Assembly (NCBI RefSeq): GCF_002920915.1
Contig: NZ_PQVF01000005.1
Coordinates: 304,425-368,424 of the forward strand
Reading direction: 5' to 3'
Length of the DNA: 64,000 bases
From: Solitalea longa
Lineage (GTDB): Bacteria > Bacteroidota > Bacteroidia > Sphingobacteriales > Sphingobacteriaceae
Position 1 is the first letter of the stretch; every line of letters begins with the position of its first letter. Below the pieces are notes generated by a model. That model saw only the letters and a list, made by a program, of their open reading frames with translations. It did no database searches and was not told where the DNA came from. This document shows, piece by piece, positions 7,490-16,377 of the stretch. The position numbers and the translations under genes are program-made.

Positions 7490-10400
7490 ATGGCGAATCA
7501 AAATTCAAACTACGATTACCTGATTGGGAAGCTCGACGAGTTTATCCGGAAATATTATAAAAACCGGTTAATTAAAGGAAGTTTATACGTAACAGCTATT
7601 TTAGCTGCCTTTTTTTTGGTATTAACGGTTACTGAATACTACTCTTTCCTGAGCACCTTTTCGCGTACGCTTATTTTCTTCGGATTTTTGATTTTGTCGG
7701 CGATAGTGCTTGCATTGTATGTTATAAAACCCTTGCTTTCACTCTTTAAACTTGGTTCAGTTATTAATCACCAACAGGCCTCTGAAATTATAGGTCGCCA
7801 TTTTCCCGAAGTGAAAGACAAGTTGTTAAATACACTTCAGTTAAAACAAATGGCCAATCAAATGGCCGACAATAAACTAATAGAAGCGAGTATTAATCAA
7901 AAAATAATTCAGCTTAAGCCAATACCTTTTACATCAGCTATAAACCTTGGCGAAAACAAAAAGTACCTGAAATTTGCTCTTCCTCCTTTATTGGCCTTAT
8001 TGATCTTGGGCGCTGCTGCTCCTGCTGTTTTAAAAGATGGAACTAATCGACTGGTTAATTACAGCCAACCTTTTGAACGAAAGGCTCCTTTTCAAATTGA
8101 AATAATCAACAAAAAACTAAGCGCACTTCAAAATGAAGACTTAACGGTTAATGTAAAATTAACCGGAGATGAAATTCCTCAGGATATTTATTTGATTGAA
8201 GGAGAAAATCGTTATAAACTCGACAAGAAAAACATTCTTGAATTTACCTACACGTTTAAAAATCTTCAGAAATCACAAAACTTCCGATTTCTGGCCGATG
8301 GTTTTTATTCTAAAGAGTATAGCCTTTCGGTTTTACCTAACCCACTTCTATTAAATTTCGAAGTCAACCTGGTTTATCCTTCCTATACAAAAAAAGTGAA
8401 TGAAACCCTGCAAAATACTGGTGATTTTTCAGTTCCTGCGGGTACGCTGGTAAGTTGGCATTTTAAAACATCCAACACTGGTCAATTGGATGTGGTCATT
8501 GATGGAGTTAGTCAGCCTGCCGAAAAAAGGTCGGAAACATCGTTTTTATACAATAAAAAACTGTTTAAAACGGCCAGGTATGCGGTTCAAACTAAAAACG
8601 GCTATGTTCTTAAAAAAGACTCGCTTAATTACTCTATAGAAGTTGTACCGGACGTAAATCCTTCCATTAATGTAATTGAACGCTTCGATTCGCTAACAAC
8701 AAAGCAGTTTTACTTTTCGGGTGATATAAAAGACGATTACGGCTTTTCAAAACTTACTTTCAACTACCAGATCTTAAATAAAGACAAGAAAAAGATCTAT
8801 ACTAAGTTTATACCGATCAATACTTCACAAACAAGTGAAACTTATTTTTACAATTGGGATTTGGAAGAAAGTGGAATTTCCCAAGGAGATGAAATAAGTT
8901 ATTATTTTGAAATTTTTGATAATGATGGAGTTAATGGGATTAAATCAACAAAGTCTTCAATAAAAACCTTAAAAACGCTTTCGAAGAATGAAATAGATAG
9001 GCAGCTGGACGAAAAGCGTGAAGCCCTGAAAGATAAAATGGAAAAAACTTTGCGTCAGGCTTCAAAAATTGAAAGGGATGCCAAAAAGCTTAATGATAAG
9101 CTGGCTGATAAAAAGAACTTAAGTTTTGAAGAGAAAAAACAAATTGCTGATTTAATTGAAAAACAAAAACAGCTTGAACAAAACATTCAGGAAATTCAAC
9201 AAGAGAATAAACTGAACAATCAGCAAAACAATGAACTTAATGAACAGGATCAGCGAATTTTAGATAAGCAGAAACAGTTGGAAGAAATGTTCGACAACGT
9301 GCTTGATGAAAAAACGAAGGAGATTTTAGAAAACCTTCAGAAAATGATGGAGGAGAATAACAAAAATTTAACTCGTGATCAACTGGAGAACATGCGAATG
9401 GATAATAAATCGCTGGAGAAGGAACTTGACCGGCTGCTGGAATTATATAAGCAGTTGGAATTTGAGCAAAAGCTTCAGCAAAACATTGATAAGCTCGATC
9501 AGCTTTCGCAAAAACAAGAGAATCTTTCGGAAAAAAGTAAGGATAAAAACACCGACGCTGAAAACCTGAAAAATGAACAGGATAATATCAACAAGGACTT
9601 TGAGGATCTGAAAAAAGATATGGATGATCTTGAAAAGAAAGATGAGGAGTTAGAAAATAAGAATAATTTTGACAACCCTGAAAAAGAGCAACAAGACATT
9701 CAGAAAGACCTGAATAACAGCTCCGAACAATTACAAAAGGAAAATAAAAGCAAGGCTTCCGAATCACAAAAAAATGCTGCAAATAAGATGAAGAATCTTT
9801 CGCAGAAAATGCAACAAATGCAGCAACAAATGGAAGGCATGAAACTTGATATTGATATTGAAGGATTGCGCCAGGTTCTGGAAAATTTGCTAAAAGTTTC
9901 GTTTGATCAGGAAAAACTAATGCAGCAATTTAAGTCATTAGGAGTCAACGATGCCGGCTTTAATTCACTTGTCCAAAAGCAAAAATCATTGAAGGATGAT
10001 CTGGGTATGGTGAGCGATAGTATTTTTTCTTTAAGTAAACGTATCTTTCAAATAGAAACTTTCGTAAACAAGGAAATCGAAACTATTAACAAGTACATGG
10101 ATAAAACCATGGAAAGTTTAGCTGAGCGCAGAACTGCAGAGGCAGCCGGCAATCAGCAATATATTATGACATCTGTTAACAACCTTGCAGTGATGTTGAG
10201 CGAGGTACTTGATCAGCTGCAAAATCAGCAGGCGAGCATGGGTAAGGGCAAATCAAAAAGCAAAAATAAAAAGCCAAGCCTTTCTCAGCTTTCAAAAATG
10301 CAGGATGAACTAAACAAACAGATGCAACAAATGAAGAATGGCATGAAACCCGGTCAGGTTCCCCGCGGTCAACAAAGCGAGCAAATTGCAAAGATGGCTC

Positions 10401-10804
10401 GCCAGCAACAGGCTATTCGGAATTCATTGCAAGATATTAGCAAAGAACAAAATAAAGATGGAAAAGGTAAGCTGGGTGATTTAGATAAGTTGTCGAAAGA
10501 TATGGAGCGTACTGAAACCGATCTTTATAATAAACAACTTACCCAGGAAATGCTGAAACGTCAACAAGAGATCAAAACACGTTTACTGGAAGCCGAAAAG
10601 GCTGAACGAGAGCGTGATGAAGATGAAAAACGTGAGGCAAAACAAGGTAAAGAGCAAACGGCCGATTTTAAAGCCGTATATGATCAATATCAAAAAGTAA
10701 AACAAAAAGAGTTGGAATTGTTGAAAACTCTGCCTCCTGGCGTAAGTTCATTTTATAAGTCAAAAATAAATGCCTACTTTAACTTGTTAAATAACGGGAA
10801 ATAG
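7490..10804 (+). CDS. DUF4175 family giant membrane-anchored coiled-coil protein
   Basis: A protein of about 1,104 residues. After a basic N-terminus come two membrane helices (about 35-55 and 63-83) and a third near 160-180 (FALPPLLALLILGA). A periplasmic beta-rich section follows (about 190-500). The remainder (500-1,100) is charged coiled coil dominated by Lys, Glu, Gln and Asn, with Met/Gln-rich patches. This is the plan of the DUF4175 family, common in Bacteroidota and of unknown function, probably a cell-envelope scaffold (inference). The start is ATG 7490, placed just after a promoter box; a TTG reading at 7466 would add 8 residues. Four bases separate it from the anti-sigma-like gene, so the two are one operon. 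Confidence 0.88.
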   Translation: MANQNSNYDYLIGKLDEFIRKYYKNRLIKGSLYVTAILAAFFLVLTVTEYYSFLSTFSRTLIFFGFLILSAIVLALYVIKPLLSLFKLGSVINHQQASEIIGRHFPEVKDKLLNTLQLKQMANQMADNKLIEASINQKIIQLKPIPFTSAINLGENKKYLKFALPPLLALLILGAAAPAVLKDGTNRLVNYSQPFERKAPFQIEIINKKLSALQNEDLTVNVKLTGDEIPQDIYLIEGENRYKLDKKNILEFTYTFKNLQKSQNFRFLADGFYSKEYSLSVLPNPLLLNFEVNLVYPSYTKKVNETLQNTGDFSVPAGTLVSWHFKTSNTGQLDVVIDGVSQPAEKRSETSFLYNKKLFKTARYAVQTKNGYVLKKDSLNYSIEVVPDVNPSINVIERFDSLTTKQFYFSGDIKDDYGFSKLTFNYQILNKDKKKIYTKFIPINTSQTSETYFYNWDLEESGISQGDEISYYFEIFDNDGVNGIKSTKSSIKTLKTLSKNEIDRQLDEKREALKDKMEKTLRQASKIERDAKKLNDKLADKKNLSFEEKKQIADLIEKQKQLEQNIQEIQQENKLNNQQNNELNEQDQRILDKQKQLEEMFDNVLDEKTKEILENLQKMMEENNKNLTRDQLENMRMDNKSLEKELDRLLELYKQLEFEQKLQQNIDKLDQLSQKQENLSEKSKDKNTDAENLKNEQDNINKDFEDLKKDMDDLEKKDEELENKNNFDNPEKEQQDIQKDLNNSSEQLQKENKSKASESQKNAANKMKNLSQKMQQMQQQMEGMKLDIDIEGLRQVLENLLKVSFDQEKLMQQFKSLGVNDAGFNSLVQKQKSLKDDLGMVSDSIFSLSKRIFQIETFVNKEIETINKYMDKTMESLAERRTAEAAGNQQYIMTSVNNLAVMLSEVLDQLQNQQASMGKGKSKSKNKKPSLSQLSKMQDELNKQMQQMKNGMKPGQVPRGQQSEQIAKMARQQQAIRNSLQDISKEQNKDGKGKLGDLDKLSKDMERTETDLYNKQLTQEMLKRQQEIKTRLLEAEKAERERDEDEKREAKQGKEQTADFKAVYDQYQKVKQKELELLKTLPPGVSSFYKSKINAYFNLLNNGK

Positions 10805-10808
10805 TGTT

Positions 10809-11234
10809 ATGGGTCAAATTACAACTGATACAAGCAAGCTTTACACGTTGCAACTAGCATCGAAACTGGATAGTATTGTAGAACTTGAAAACTTCCTCGA
10901 ACTACTGTTGGAAGAACACCAGGTTTCTAACGAATGCTACGGTAACATTATGACCTCATTAAATGAGGCAGCAATGAATGCCATTGTGCATGGTAATAAA
11001 TGTCTTGAAAACAGAAAAGTATATATAAATGTAGAGGTGGTTAATAAAAGTAAATTCATTTTTACCGTTGCCGACGAGGGTGAGGGATTTGATTTCCGAA
11101 ACCTAACAGACCCTACTTTACCTGAAAATATAGAAAAGGACAGCGGCAGAGGCGTTTTCATTATGAAACATTTAGCGGATCGATTGATTTATAATGCCCG
11201 TGGAAATGAAGTGGAGATGCATTTTAATTTTTAA
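10809..11234 (+). CDS. Anti-sigma regulatory factor-like ATP-binding protein (RsbW/SpoIIAB type)
   Basis: A 141-residue HATPase_c domain protein. N-box: LNEAAMNAIVHGN (about 50-62). G1 box: VADEGEGFDF (about 91-100). G2 box: DSGRGVFIMKHLAD (about 114-127). Together these form the Bergerat ATP site used by serine kinases that phosphorylate anti-anti-sigma factors. Its length fits RsbW and stand-alone relatives. It is cotranscribed with the DUF4175 gene and is followed by a strong terminator. No sigma factor or STAS-domain partner is in the window, so its target is unknown; in Bacteroidota many such proteins stand alone. Confidence 0.87.
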   Translation: MGQITTDTSKLYTLQLASKLDSIVELENFLELLLEEHQVSNECYGNIMTSLNEAAMNAIVHGNKCLENRKVYINVEVVNKSKFIFTVADEGEGFDFRNLTDPTLPENIEKDSGRGVFIMKHLADRLIYNARGNEVEMHFNF

Positions 11235-11261
11235 GTAACAAAAGGATTGTTCATACGATAT

Positions 11262-11308
11262 AATCGCTTAGTCAAATCCAATTCGGAGACTGATTAAGCG
11301 ATTTTTAT
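11262..11308 (+). terminator. Terminator of the DUF4175 operon
   Basis: AATCGCTTA (about 11262-11270) pairs with TAAGCGATT (about 11294-11302), extended by inner pairs GTC/GAC, and is followed by TTTATTTT. Confidence 0.8.
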
Positions 11309-11324
11309 TTTCCCCCACTCCATC

Positions 11325-11332
11325 TATCTTTG
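11325..11332 (+). promoter_or_regulatory. -7 promoter box of ybeY
   Basis: TATCTTTG matches TAnnTTTG, 26 bp before the ybeY start and just after the previous operon's terminator. Confidence 0.6.
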
Positions 11333-11358
11333 CAAACAAATTATTTAGATCTCTATAA

Positions 11359-11781
11359 ATGGCAGTCAACTTTTTTAATGAAGATATCGATATAAAACTT
11401 AAGGATAAATCGAAATTAAAAACCTGGATTAAAAATACCATTGAAGAAGAAGGTTTTAAGCTGAAGGATATTAATTATGTTTTATGTTCTGACGCCTACT
11501 TGCTAACTATCAATCAACAGTATTTAAATCATAACACTTATACCGATATAGTAACTTTTGATAATTCTGAAAAAGAAGATCAAATTGTTGGTGACATTTT
11601 TATTAGTGCTGAACGAACACAGGAAAATGCCGAAAAATTTAATGTAAGCCCTGCTACGGAACTACACAGAGTAATGATTCATGGCGTTTTACATTTATGT
11701 GGCTATTATGATAAAAAACCTGAGGATAAAGCTTTAATGACCGAAAAGGAGAATTATTACCTGGCCAAACGAATTTTTTAA
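11359..11781 (+). CDS. ybeY: YbeY, rRNA-maturation endoribonuclease
   Basis: Metal-dependent single-strand RNase acting in 16S rRNA 3'-end maturation and ribosome quality control. It has 140 residues, normal for the family. The zinc site is in HGVLHLCGYYD: H108 and H112 are the first two ligands, and D118 sits where E. coli has the third His. Asp in this place is usual in Bacteroidota, to my knowledge. Its own -7 box lies 26 bp upstream, and a shared terminator separates it from the convergent nitroreductase gene. Single-gene transcript. Confidence 0.95.
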   Translation: MAVNFFNEDIDIKLKDKSKLKTWIKNTIEEEGFKLKDINYVLCSDAYLLTINQQYLNHNTYTDIVTFDNSEKEDQIVGDIFISAERTQENAEKFNVSPATELHRVMIHGVLHLCGYYDKKPEDKALMTEKENYYLAKRIF

Positions 11782-11784
11782 ATA

Positions 11785-11814
11785 CAGAAAGGTTGACAAA
11801 CTGCCAACCTTCTG
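11785..11814. terminator. Bidirectional terminator between ybeY and the nitroreductase gene
   Basis: CAGAAAGGTTG and CCAACCTTCTG form a stem, with one bulged A, around a short loop. It lies between two convergent genes. T-runs are weak, so efficiency is uncertain. Confidence 0.55.
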
Positions 11815-11842
11815 TTCAACTAAACCTAAGAATTATATACGT

Positions 11843-12493
11843 TTATATTCTTTCAACAATTTCACTTAAAGGTCTTCTTACCTTTTTAGCAAACTGCATT
11901 GCATCTTCCTCCGAACGGAAACCTATAGGAGCAATAACTATGGCGTGCAAACCCTTTTCCTTCAATCCTAAAATTTCATCAAAGGCAGCGGCGTTAAAAC
12001 CCTCCATTGGACAAGCGTCAATTCCTTCAACCGCACAATAGGTAAGCAAATTGCCCAAAGCAATATACGTTTGACGAGCATTCCAGTAAGCAGCGGCATC
12101 TTCTGTTAAGTTTGTTGCAGTGCCTTTCATTATTCCTTCGAAACCTTCTAATGCTCCACGAGAAACATTACGTGTTGAGGCTATATTATCAATGTAAGCT
12201 TCAATAAATGAATGGTCAACAGACGTTTTATGTGCAAAAACAATTAAATGAGAAGCGTCGGTAACCTGAGTTTGGCCGTATGCAGCTTCTTTTAACTTTT
12301 CCCTGATCTGCTGATTCTCAACAACTATGAATTTATAAGGTTGCAAACCATATGAAGAAGCGCTAAGATTTAAGGCTTCCAAAAGGTTGTTTAACTGCTC
12401 TTCCGTTAATTTCTTGGTCGAATCAAATTTCTTTGTCGCATAGCGAAAGTTGGCTAAACGATCTATAACATCTACTTTTTCTAATACTTCCAT
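11843..12493 (-). CDS. NAD(P)H-dependent nitroreductase-family FMN oxidoreductase
   Basis: A 216-residue nitroreductase-fold protein of the NfsB/oxygen-insensitive type, which uses FMN and NAD(P)H to reduce nitro compounds or quinones. FMN-binding residues are visible in the N-terminal FRYATKKFD and in SASSYGLQPYKFIVV (about 47-61). The mid part QTYIALGNLLTYCAVEGIDACPMEGF (split across the dimer interface) and the C-terminal AKKVRRPLSEIVERI are typical. It lies 15 bp downstream of the pirin gene in the same direction. The pairing suggests handling of reactive aromatic compounds, but the physiological substrate cannot be read from sequence. Confidence 0.9.
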   Translation of the reverse strand: MEVLEKVDVIDRLANFRYATKKFDSTKKLTEEQLNNLLEALNLSASSYGLQPYKFIVVENQQIREKLKEAAYGQTQVTDASHLIVFAHKTSVDHSFIEAYIDNIASTRNVSRGALEGFEGIMKGTATNLTEDAAAYWNARQTYIALGNLLTYCAVEGIDACPMEGFNAAAFDEILGLKEKGLHAIVIAPIGFRSEEDAMQFAKKVRRPLSEIVERI

Positions 12494-12508
12494 TATAAAA
12501 TTTCTCTC

Positions 12509-13228
12509 TTAATTTTTAAAATCCATCGGAACCTCTATAATTAACAACTCAGCAAAAGAATTTGTTTTTACATTTATTGTTCCTACATCAGAAATCCCGA
12601 TTGCATCTCTTTCAAATAAATCAACTCCCTCAACCTCAATGTTTCCACTTAAAACAAACACATAAATACCATTACCCGGTTTGTTTAAATTGTAAGAAAA
12701 GGTTTTGTTTTCATCGAAGTTTCCGAGTGAAAACCAGGCGTCCTGATTAATTAATACACCACCTTCTTCAGGATTTGGAGAAACAACCACTGAAAATTTA
12801 TTCTCCCGGTCGATTGGTAAAAAGGTCTTTTGTGCATATCGGGGTTCAATATCACGCTCTTTTGGAAACACCCATACCTGCAAAAACTTAACTTCCTTAT
12901 CCCTTGAGTTATTGTATTCGGAATGAGCAATTCCGCTTCCTGCCGACATTATTTGAACATCATGTGTTTTGATCACTTCTTCTCTTCCGGTACTATCTTG
13001 ATGACGCAATTCACCTGATAAAGGAATACTTACAATTTCCATATTATCATGAGGATGTGTACCAAACCCTAATCCAGGAGCCACCGTATCATCATTTAAA
13101 ACTCTTAGTAATCCAAAATTCACTTTAGCCGGATCATAAAAAGAACCAAAACTAAATGAGTGATAACTTTTTAACCAACCTAAGTTGTTGTAACCGCGTT
13201 CATTAGCGCGGTGAATTACAGTTTTCAT
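12509..13228 (-). CDS. Pirin-family protein (YhhW-like)
   Basis: A 239-residue bicupin of the pirin family; some members have quercetin 2,3-dioxygenase activity. The metal ligands of the N-terminal cupin are all present: H58 and H60 (GTHPHDNME), H102 and E104 (AHSEYN). The N-terminal HRANERGYNNLGWLKSYHSF is a family signature. First gene of a two-gene operon with the nitroreductase. About 530 bp of gene-free DNA lie upstream. The actual substrate is unknown; roles as a redox sensor or dioxygenase are both possible. Confidence 0.92.
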   Translation of the reverse strand: MKTVIHRANERGYNNLGWLKSYHSFSFGSFYDPAKVNFGLLRVLNDDTVAPGLGFGTHPHDNMEIVSIPLSGELRHQDSTGREEVIKTHDVQIMSAGSGIAHSEYNNSRDKEVKFLQVWVFPKERDIEPRYAQKTFLPIDRENKFSVVVSPNPEEGGVLINQDAWFSLGNFDENKTFSYNLNKPGNGIYVFVLSGNIEVEGVDLFERDAIGISDVGTINVKTNSFAELLIIEVPMDFKN

Positions 13229-13760
13229 TTTTTATTTCCTTTCGAAATTTGTTGCAACAAATATAAGTAAAAACAATTAATGTTTAAACACATATTATAT
13301 TAAATAGTTTATTTTTACCCTGTGTAATTAAAAAATCACAAATAAATAAAGCCAGACTAATCAATTTGATAGATATTTAAACCATTAAAGGCAATTTGAT
13401 CAACTTTTGACCGTAAGTTATTATACCAACTAAAATAGCCTTAAAGATATTTTTAATCAGCCACTATTAGTAAACACTCAAAAAAATGTACAATTACCAC
13501 CATTGAAGTAAAAACCGACCTCTTTTGAAAATAACAATGTATCGTTTTGGTATATACATTAAAATGGAAACAATCAGAGCAATTTAAAAAACAACGTTGA
13601 TAAGCGTCTAAAATAGGACAAACTAAGAACAAATAGAAAATGAATTAAGCCGATTAAGTTTTGGAAGCACTCTCCCCCCTTTCTACTCGAACTAAAAGTA
13701 ACCAACAATTTATGCTAACAGAACCCCATCAAGCAATAATTTAGTTCAGTATTCGCTTAT
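13229..13760. other. AT-rich gap without a gene
   Basis: No coding potential is seen. It presumably carries the promoter for the pirin operon near 13,230-13,320. I find no repeat or RNA structure worth naming. Confidence 0.5.
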
Positions 13761-14183
13761 TCATTTATCTTTAAGAAAATAGTTGTAATAGTCGGGTTGA
13801 TCGATCTTCTGCCCAATAAATTTGTAACCAGTTTCAAATACTTTTTTATCAAATGACCGTTTAATATAAAATATATTATCAGGATTAGTTGTAAGCAATA
13901 TTCCAAAAGCAATGAAAAATCCACTTCCAGACCACAAACCTATTGTCACCCATTTAAAAGTTTTAATCTTAAGAAGAAAGTGATCAATGCAGAAAACTAA
14001 AACGAACCCAAACACAAAGTAAGTTAATAAGTCAATTATGAACTCTATCGCGAATATCTGTAGCGACATTGAAGTGTGCCAGCCTGGACAAGCGTAAGCT
14101 AATGGAAAGCCGGTAAACAGTGAGTCAGGAGCATCAAAAGGTAAAGCATACCACCATTTTGTAAATGTAGCAAATGAGATCAT
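13761..14183 (-). CDS. Hypothetical small membrane protein
   Basis: An unrecognised 140-residue protein. Two clear membrane helices are visible at about residues 44-66 (FAIEFIIDLLTYFVFGFVLV) and 77-97 (WVTIGLWSGSGFFIAFGILL). The first 40 residues are aromatic- and Pro-rich (WWYALPFDAPDSLF) and probably lie outside the membrane. The C-terminus is polar. The start is ATG at 14183; there is no operon partner. It is the last gene before the 2.2-kb gene-free stretch leading to mnmG. It could be an inner-membrane accessory protein or an orphan. Confidence 0.6.
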   Translation of the reverse strand: MISFATFTKWWYALPFDAPDSLFTGFPLAYACPGWHTSMSLQIFAIEFIIDLLTYFVFGFVLVFCIDHFLLKIKTFKWVTIGLWSGSGFFIAFGILLTTNPDNIFYIKRSFDKKVFETGYKFIGQKIDQPDYYNYFLKDK

Positions 14184-16028
14184 TGTAAGAGGTAATACTA
14201 TTTTGAATATCCTTTTTTCATAGTCTCAATAGTAATAAGAATGTACCATAATAATTAAAAATCACCTTTAAAGAAACAAAAATCCTTGTAATCCCTTTAT
14301 CCATCAATTAACAGAACGGTAATAATTCTAGTTTCTAAAAGATGCACTTACTTTTTCTTTGAATAAGGACCTTATGCAGCTTATAAACAGAGATAGTTTA
14401 AGGCTTTTCAGATTATTGAGTTCATAATAACATATTTTCAGTTTGAAGCAATGCTTAAAAGTAGCTTTAGGTTTCAATTATACGTGTATGCATTATGATA
14501 TATAATAATTAAGATAGAGTCGATTCTTAGACACAAATTGAGAATAATTCATCTCTTAAGGTCAAGTCTTTAATTATACTGATCAGGTATCAATAGTAGA
14601 TGGCACTATTTGCATCTATTATAACAATAGCTTTAAAGGTGTATAGTGTAAATACGAATGCCATCCTTGCTCTATATTCTAATTATACTTATTTAAAGTA
14701 CACTAATAAAAACCACGATGAATAGTATCAAATGTCCTGTTATGGATAAAGGGCAGGGTAAAAAAATATATTCAAAAATGAATTTAATATTTGAGGAATA
14801 TACCCTATCGGTATTTAAAAGAATTAAAATTTAAAACTATCAAGTTCGAAACCTGAAAATTAATCGATGATAACTTCTGATTTCAGTATGATTAAATAAA
14901 ACTGCTTTTAAAACTCTTCCACCCGTATAAGCCGTTATATAAAAAATGTTTGTATGAATTAAGGATTATACTTCTAAGATATCTATCCGGGTTAAATAAG
15001 TAATAATTAATTTGATCAATTACTAATTAACCGTGCTGTACTAATCAATTATACCTCTATGATTTTATTAACTAATTAAACAGAAATACGACCCAAACGC
15101 TATTTATTTAAGCAATAACTTATTAAAAATCCATTGAACCATTATACATACCCAAATAGAAAATTCCTCTATAATAACAAGGCCCTGTTTAAATTATAAT
15201 ATCAGTATTTAAAACATAAGTTCTACAATTTATACTAATATATTCAAGACAACAGAAGCTGATTCCGTATTTAGTTTATAAAGTTAATAGTCGAGCAAAA
15301 AAGTATTTATCTTAAAAATCAATCTTCAAACTACTTAAATAAAAAGCTATTACTATCAAATTATCTATGATTCGTCCCATATCAGCGGGAATATTAAATG
15401 AAAACAGTTTTAAAACTAGGCAGTAATTAAGTTGACCAGGATTTAAGGACCCTTTTAATAAATGACGATTATTATTATTAAGTCACCATTCTGATTATAA
15501 AACCGCTAAACAGTAATCCACTAGCTTGATTATGTAGATAATCGATCTTAATTAGTTAAACAGTTAGAAATATTACATAAAAGTAGATCATGTATTCTGC
15601 TGTATTAGAAGTACTATGAAGTATTCTGAAACCAAATAGCAATACCACCTAATTGGCTAACACTATCCTTTTGATAAAAAAATAGCCTAGAAGTTAAATC
15701 AACCCATTATTTACTAGTGTATACCATAGGTAGAGGATATCACCATTATAGTTTTTATTATAGATTAAAAGGAGAAGTTAATAGCTATATTCATTAAGTA
15801 TCAAAAGCTCATTATTCCAATCTATTAAATTAGTTAGATATTTAAAAGCTGTTTATATACCTAATAAAGCATTCAATCCATTTTCCATTGACAAAGTTTT
15901 TTTAAAAAACCTTATCCCCTAGCAAATACACTGCTTAAAACAACTCAATTTAAAGAATAAGGAAATTACGTTAACGAGTCAGATATCATCCAATTAATTG
16001 GTGAATAGTACTGATTATCGTCCACTAA

Positions 16029-16044
16029 TGTTTCACGTGGAACA
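16029..16044. promoter_or_regulatory. parS site 1 (ParB binding)
   Basis: TGTTTCACGTGGAACA is a near-perfect palindrome matching the bacterial chromosomal parS consensus TGTTNCACGTGNAACA. Confidence 0.85.
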
Positions 16045-16267
16045 TAACCTTTAAGATTATTACTATTACAAACCCTCTTATTTAATTAAACTATTTCAAC
16101 TTCTTACTTAAACTAAAAGCATTTATAGGATCAACTTTAATCAAGTAGCTTTAATACGTAAAAGAGAACAGAAATAACATAGCCCAGTTTAGGGATCCAA
16201 AATTTATAAAACAGAATAACAGTTTAGAATAAACATTTAACTCTTAATGTAATACACAGATTACACA

Positions 16268-16283
16268 TGTTCCACGTGAAACA
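16268..16283. promoter_or_regulatory. parS site 2 (ParB binding)
   Basis: TGTTCCACGTGAAACA is identical to the well-known B. subtilis-type parS consensus. Confidence 0.88.
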
Positions 16284-16312
16284 TAAGAAACTAAACACAT
16301 TTTGAATTTTCG

Positions 16313-16320
16313 TAACTTTG
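16313..16320 (+). promoter_or_regulatory. -7 promoter box of mnmG
   Basis: TAACTTTG matches TAnnTTTG exactly. Transcription would start near 16327, upstream of parS site 3, placing that site in the mnmG leader. Confidence 0.6.
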
Positions 16321-16350
16321 CATCCTCTTAAAATAAATATCAATTAAACA

Positions 16351-16366
16351 TGTTCCACGTGGAACA
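16351..16366. promoter_or_regulatory. parS site 3, in the mnmG leader
   Basis: TGTTCCACGTGGAACA is a perfect 16-bp palindrome matching the parS consensus. It ends 11 bp before the mnmG ATG. Confidence 0.88.
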
Positions 16367-16377
16367 TAATAGATACT

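Larger units (their letters stand above)
14184..16377. other. About 2.2 kb AT-rich gene-free region upstream of mnmG, ending in a parS cluster
   Basis: Stops occur densely in all frames and I find no gene. The sequence is very rich in TTAAT/ATTAA words. Three parS sites lie at the right end (16029-16366). I looked for DnaA boxes: only near matches with one mismatch to TTATNCACA exist (for example TTATAAACA near 14381, TTATACATA near 15142, TAATACACA near 16251), and none is perfect. It is therefore a centromere-like/spacer region; I cannot call it oriC. Confidence 0.7.

Noticed and set aside
14184..16377. oriC
   Set aside because: No perfect TTATNCACA boxes in this stretch, no dnaA nearby and no visible DnaA-box cluster; only the parS sites support a special chromosomal role.
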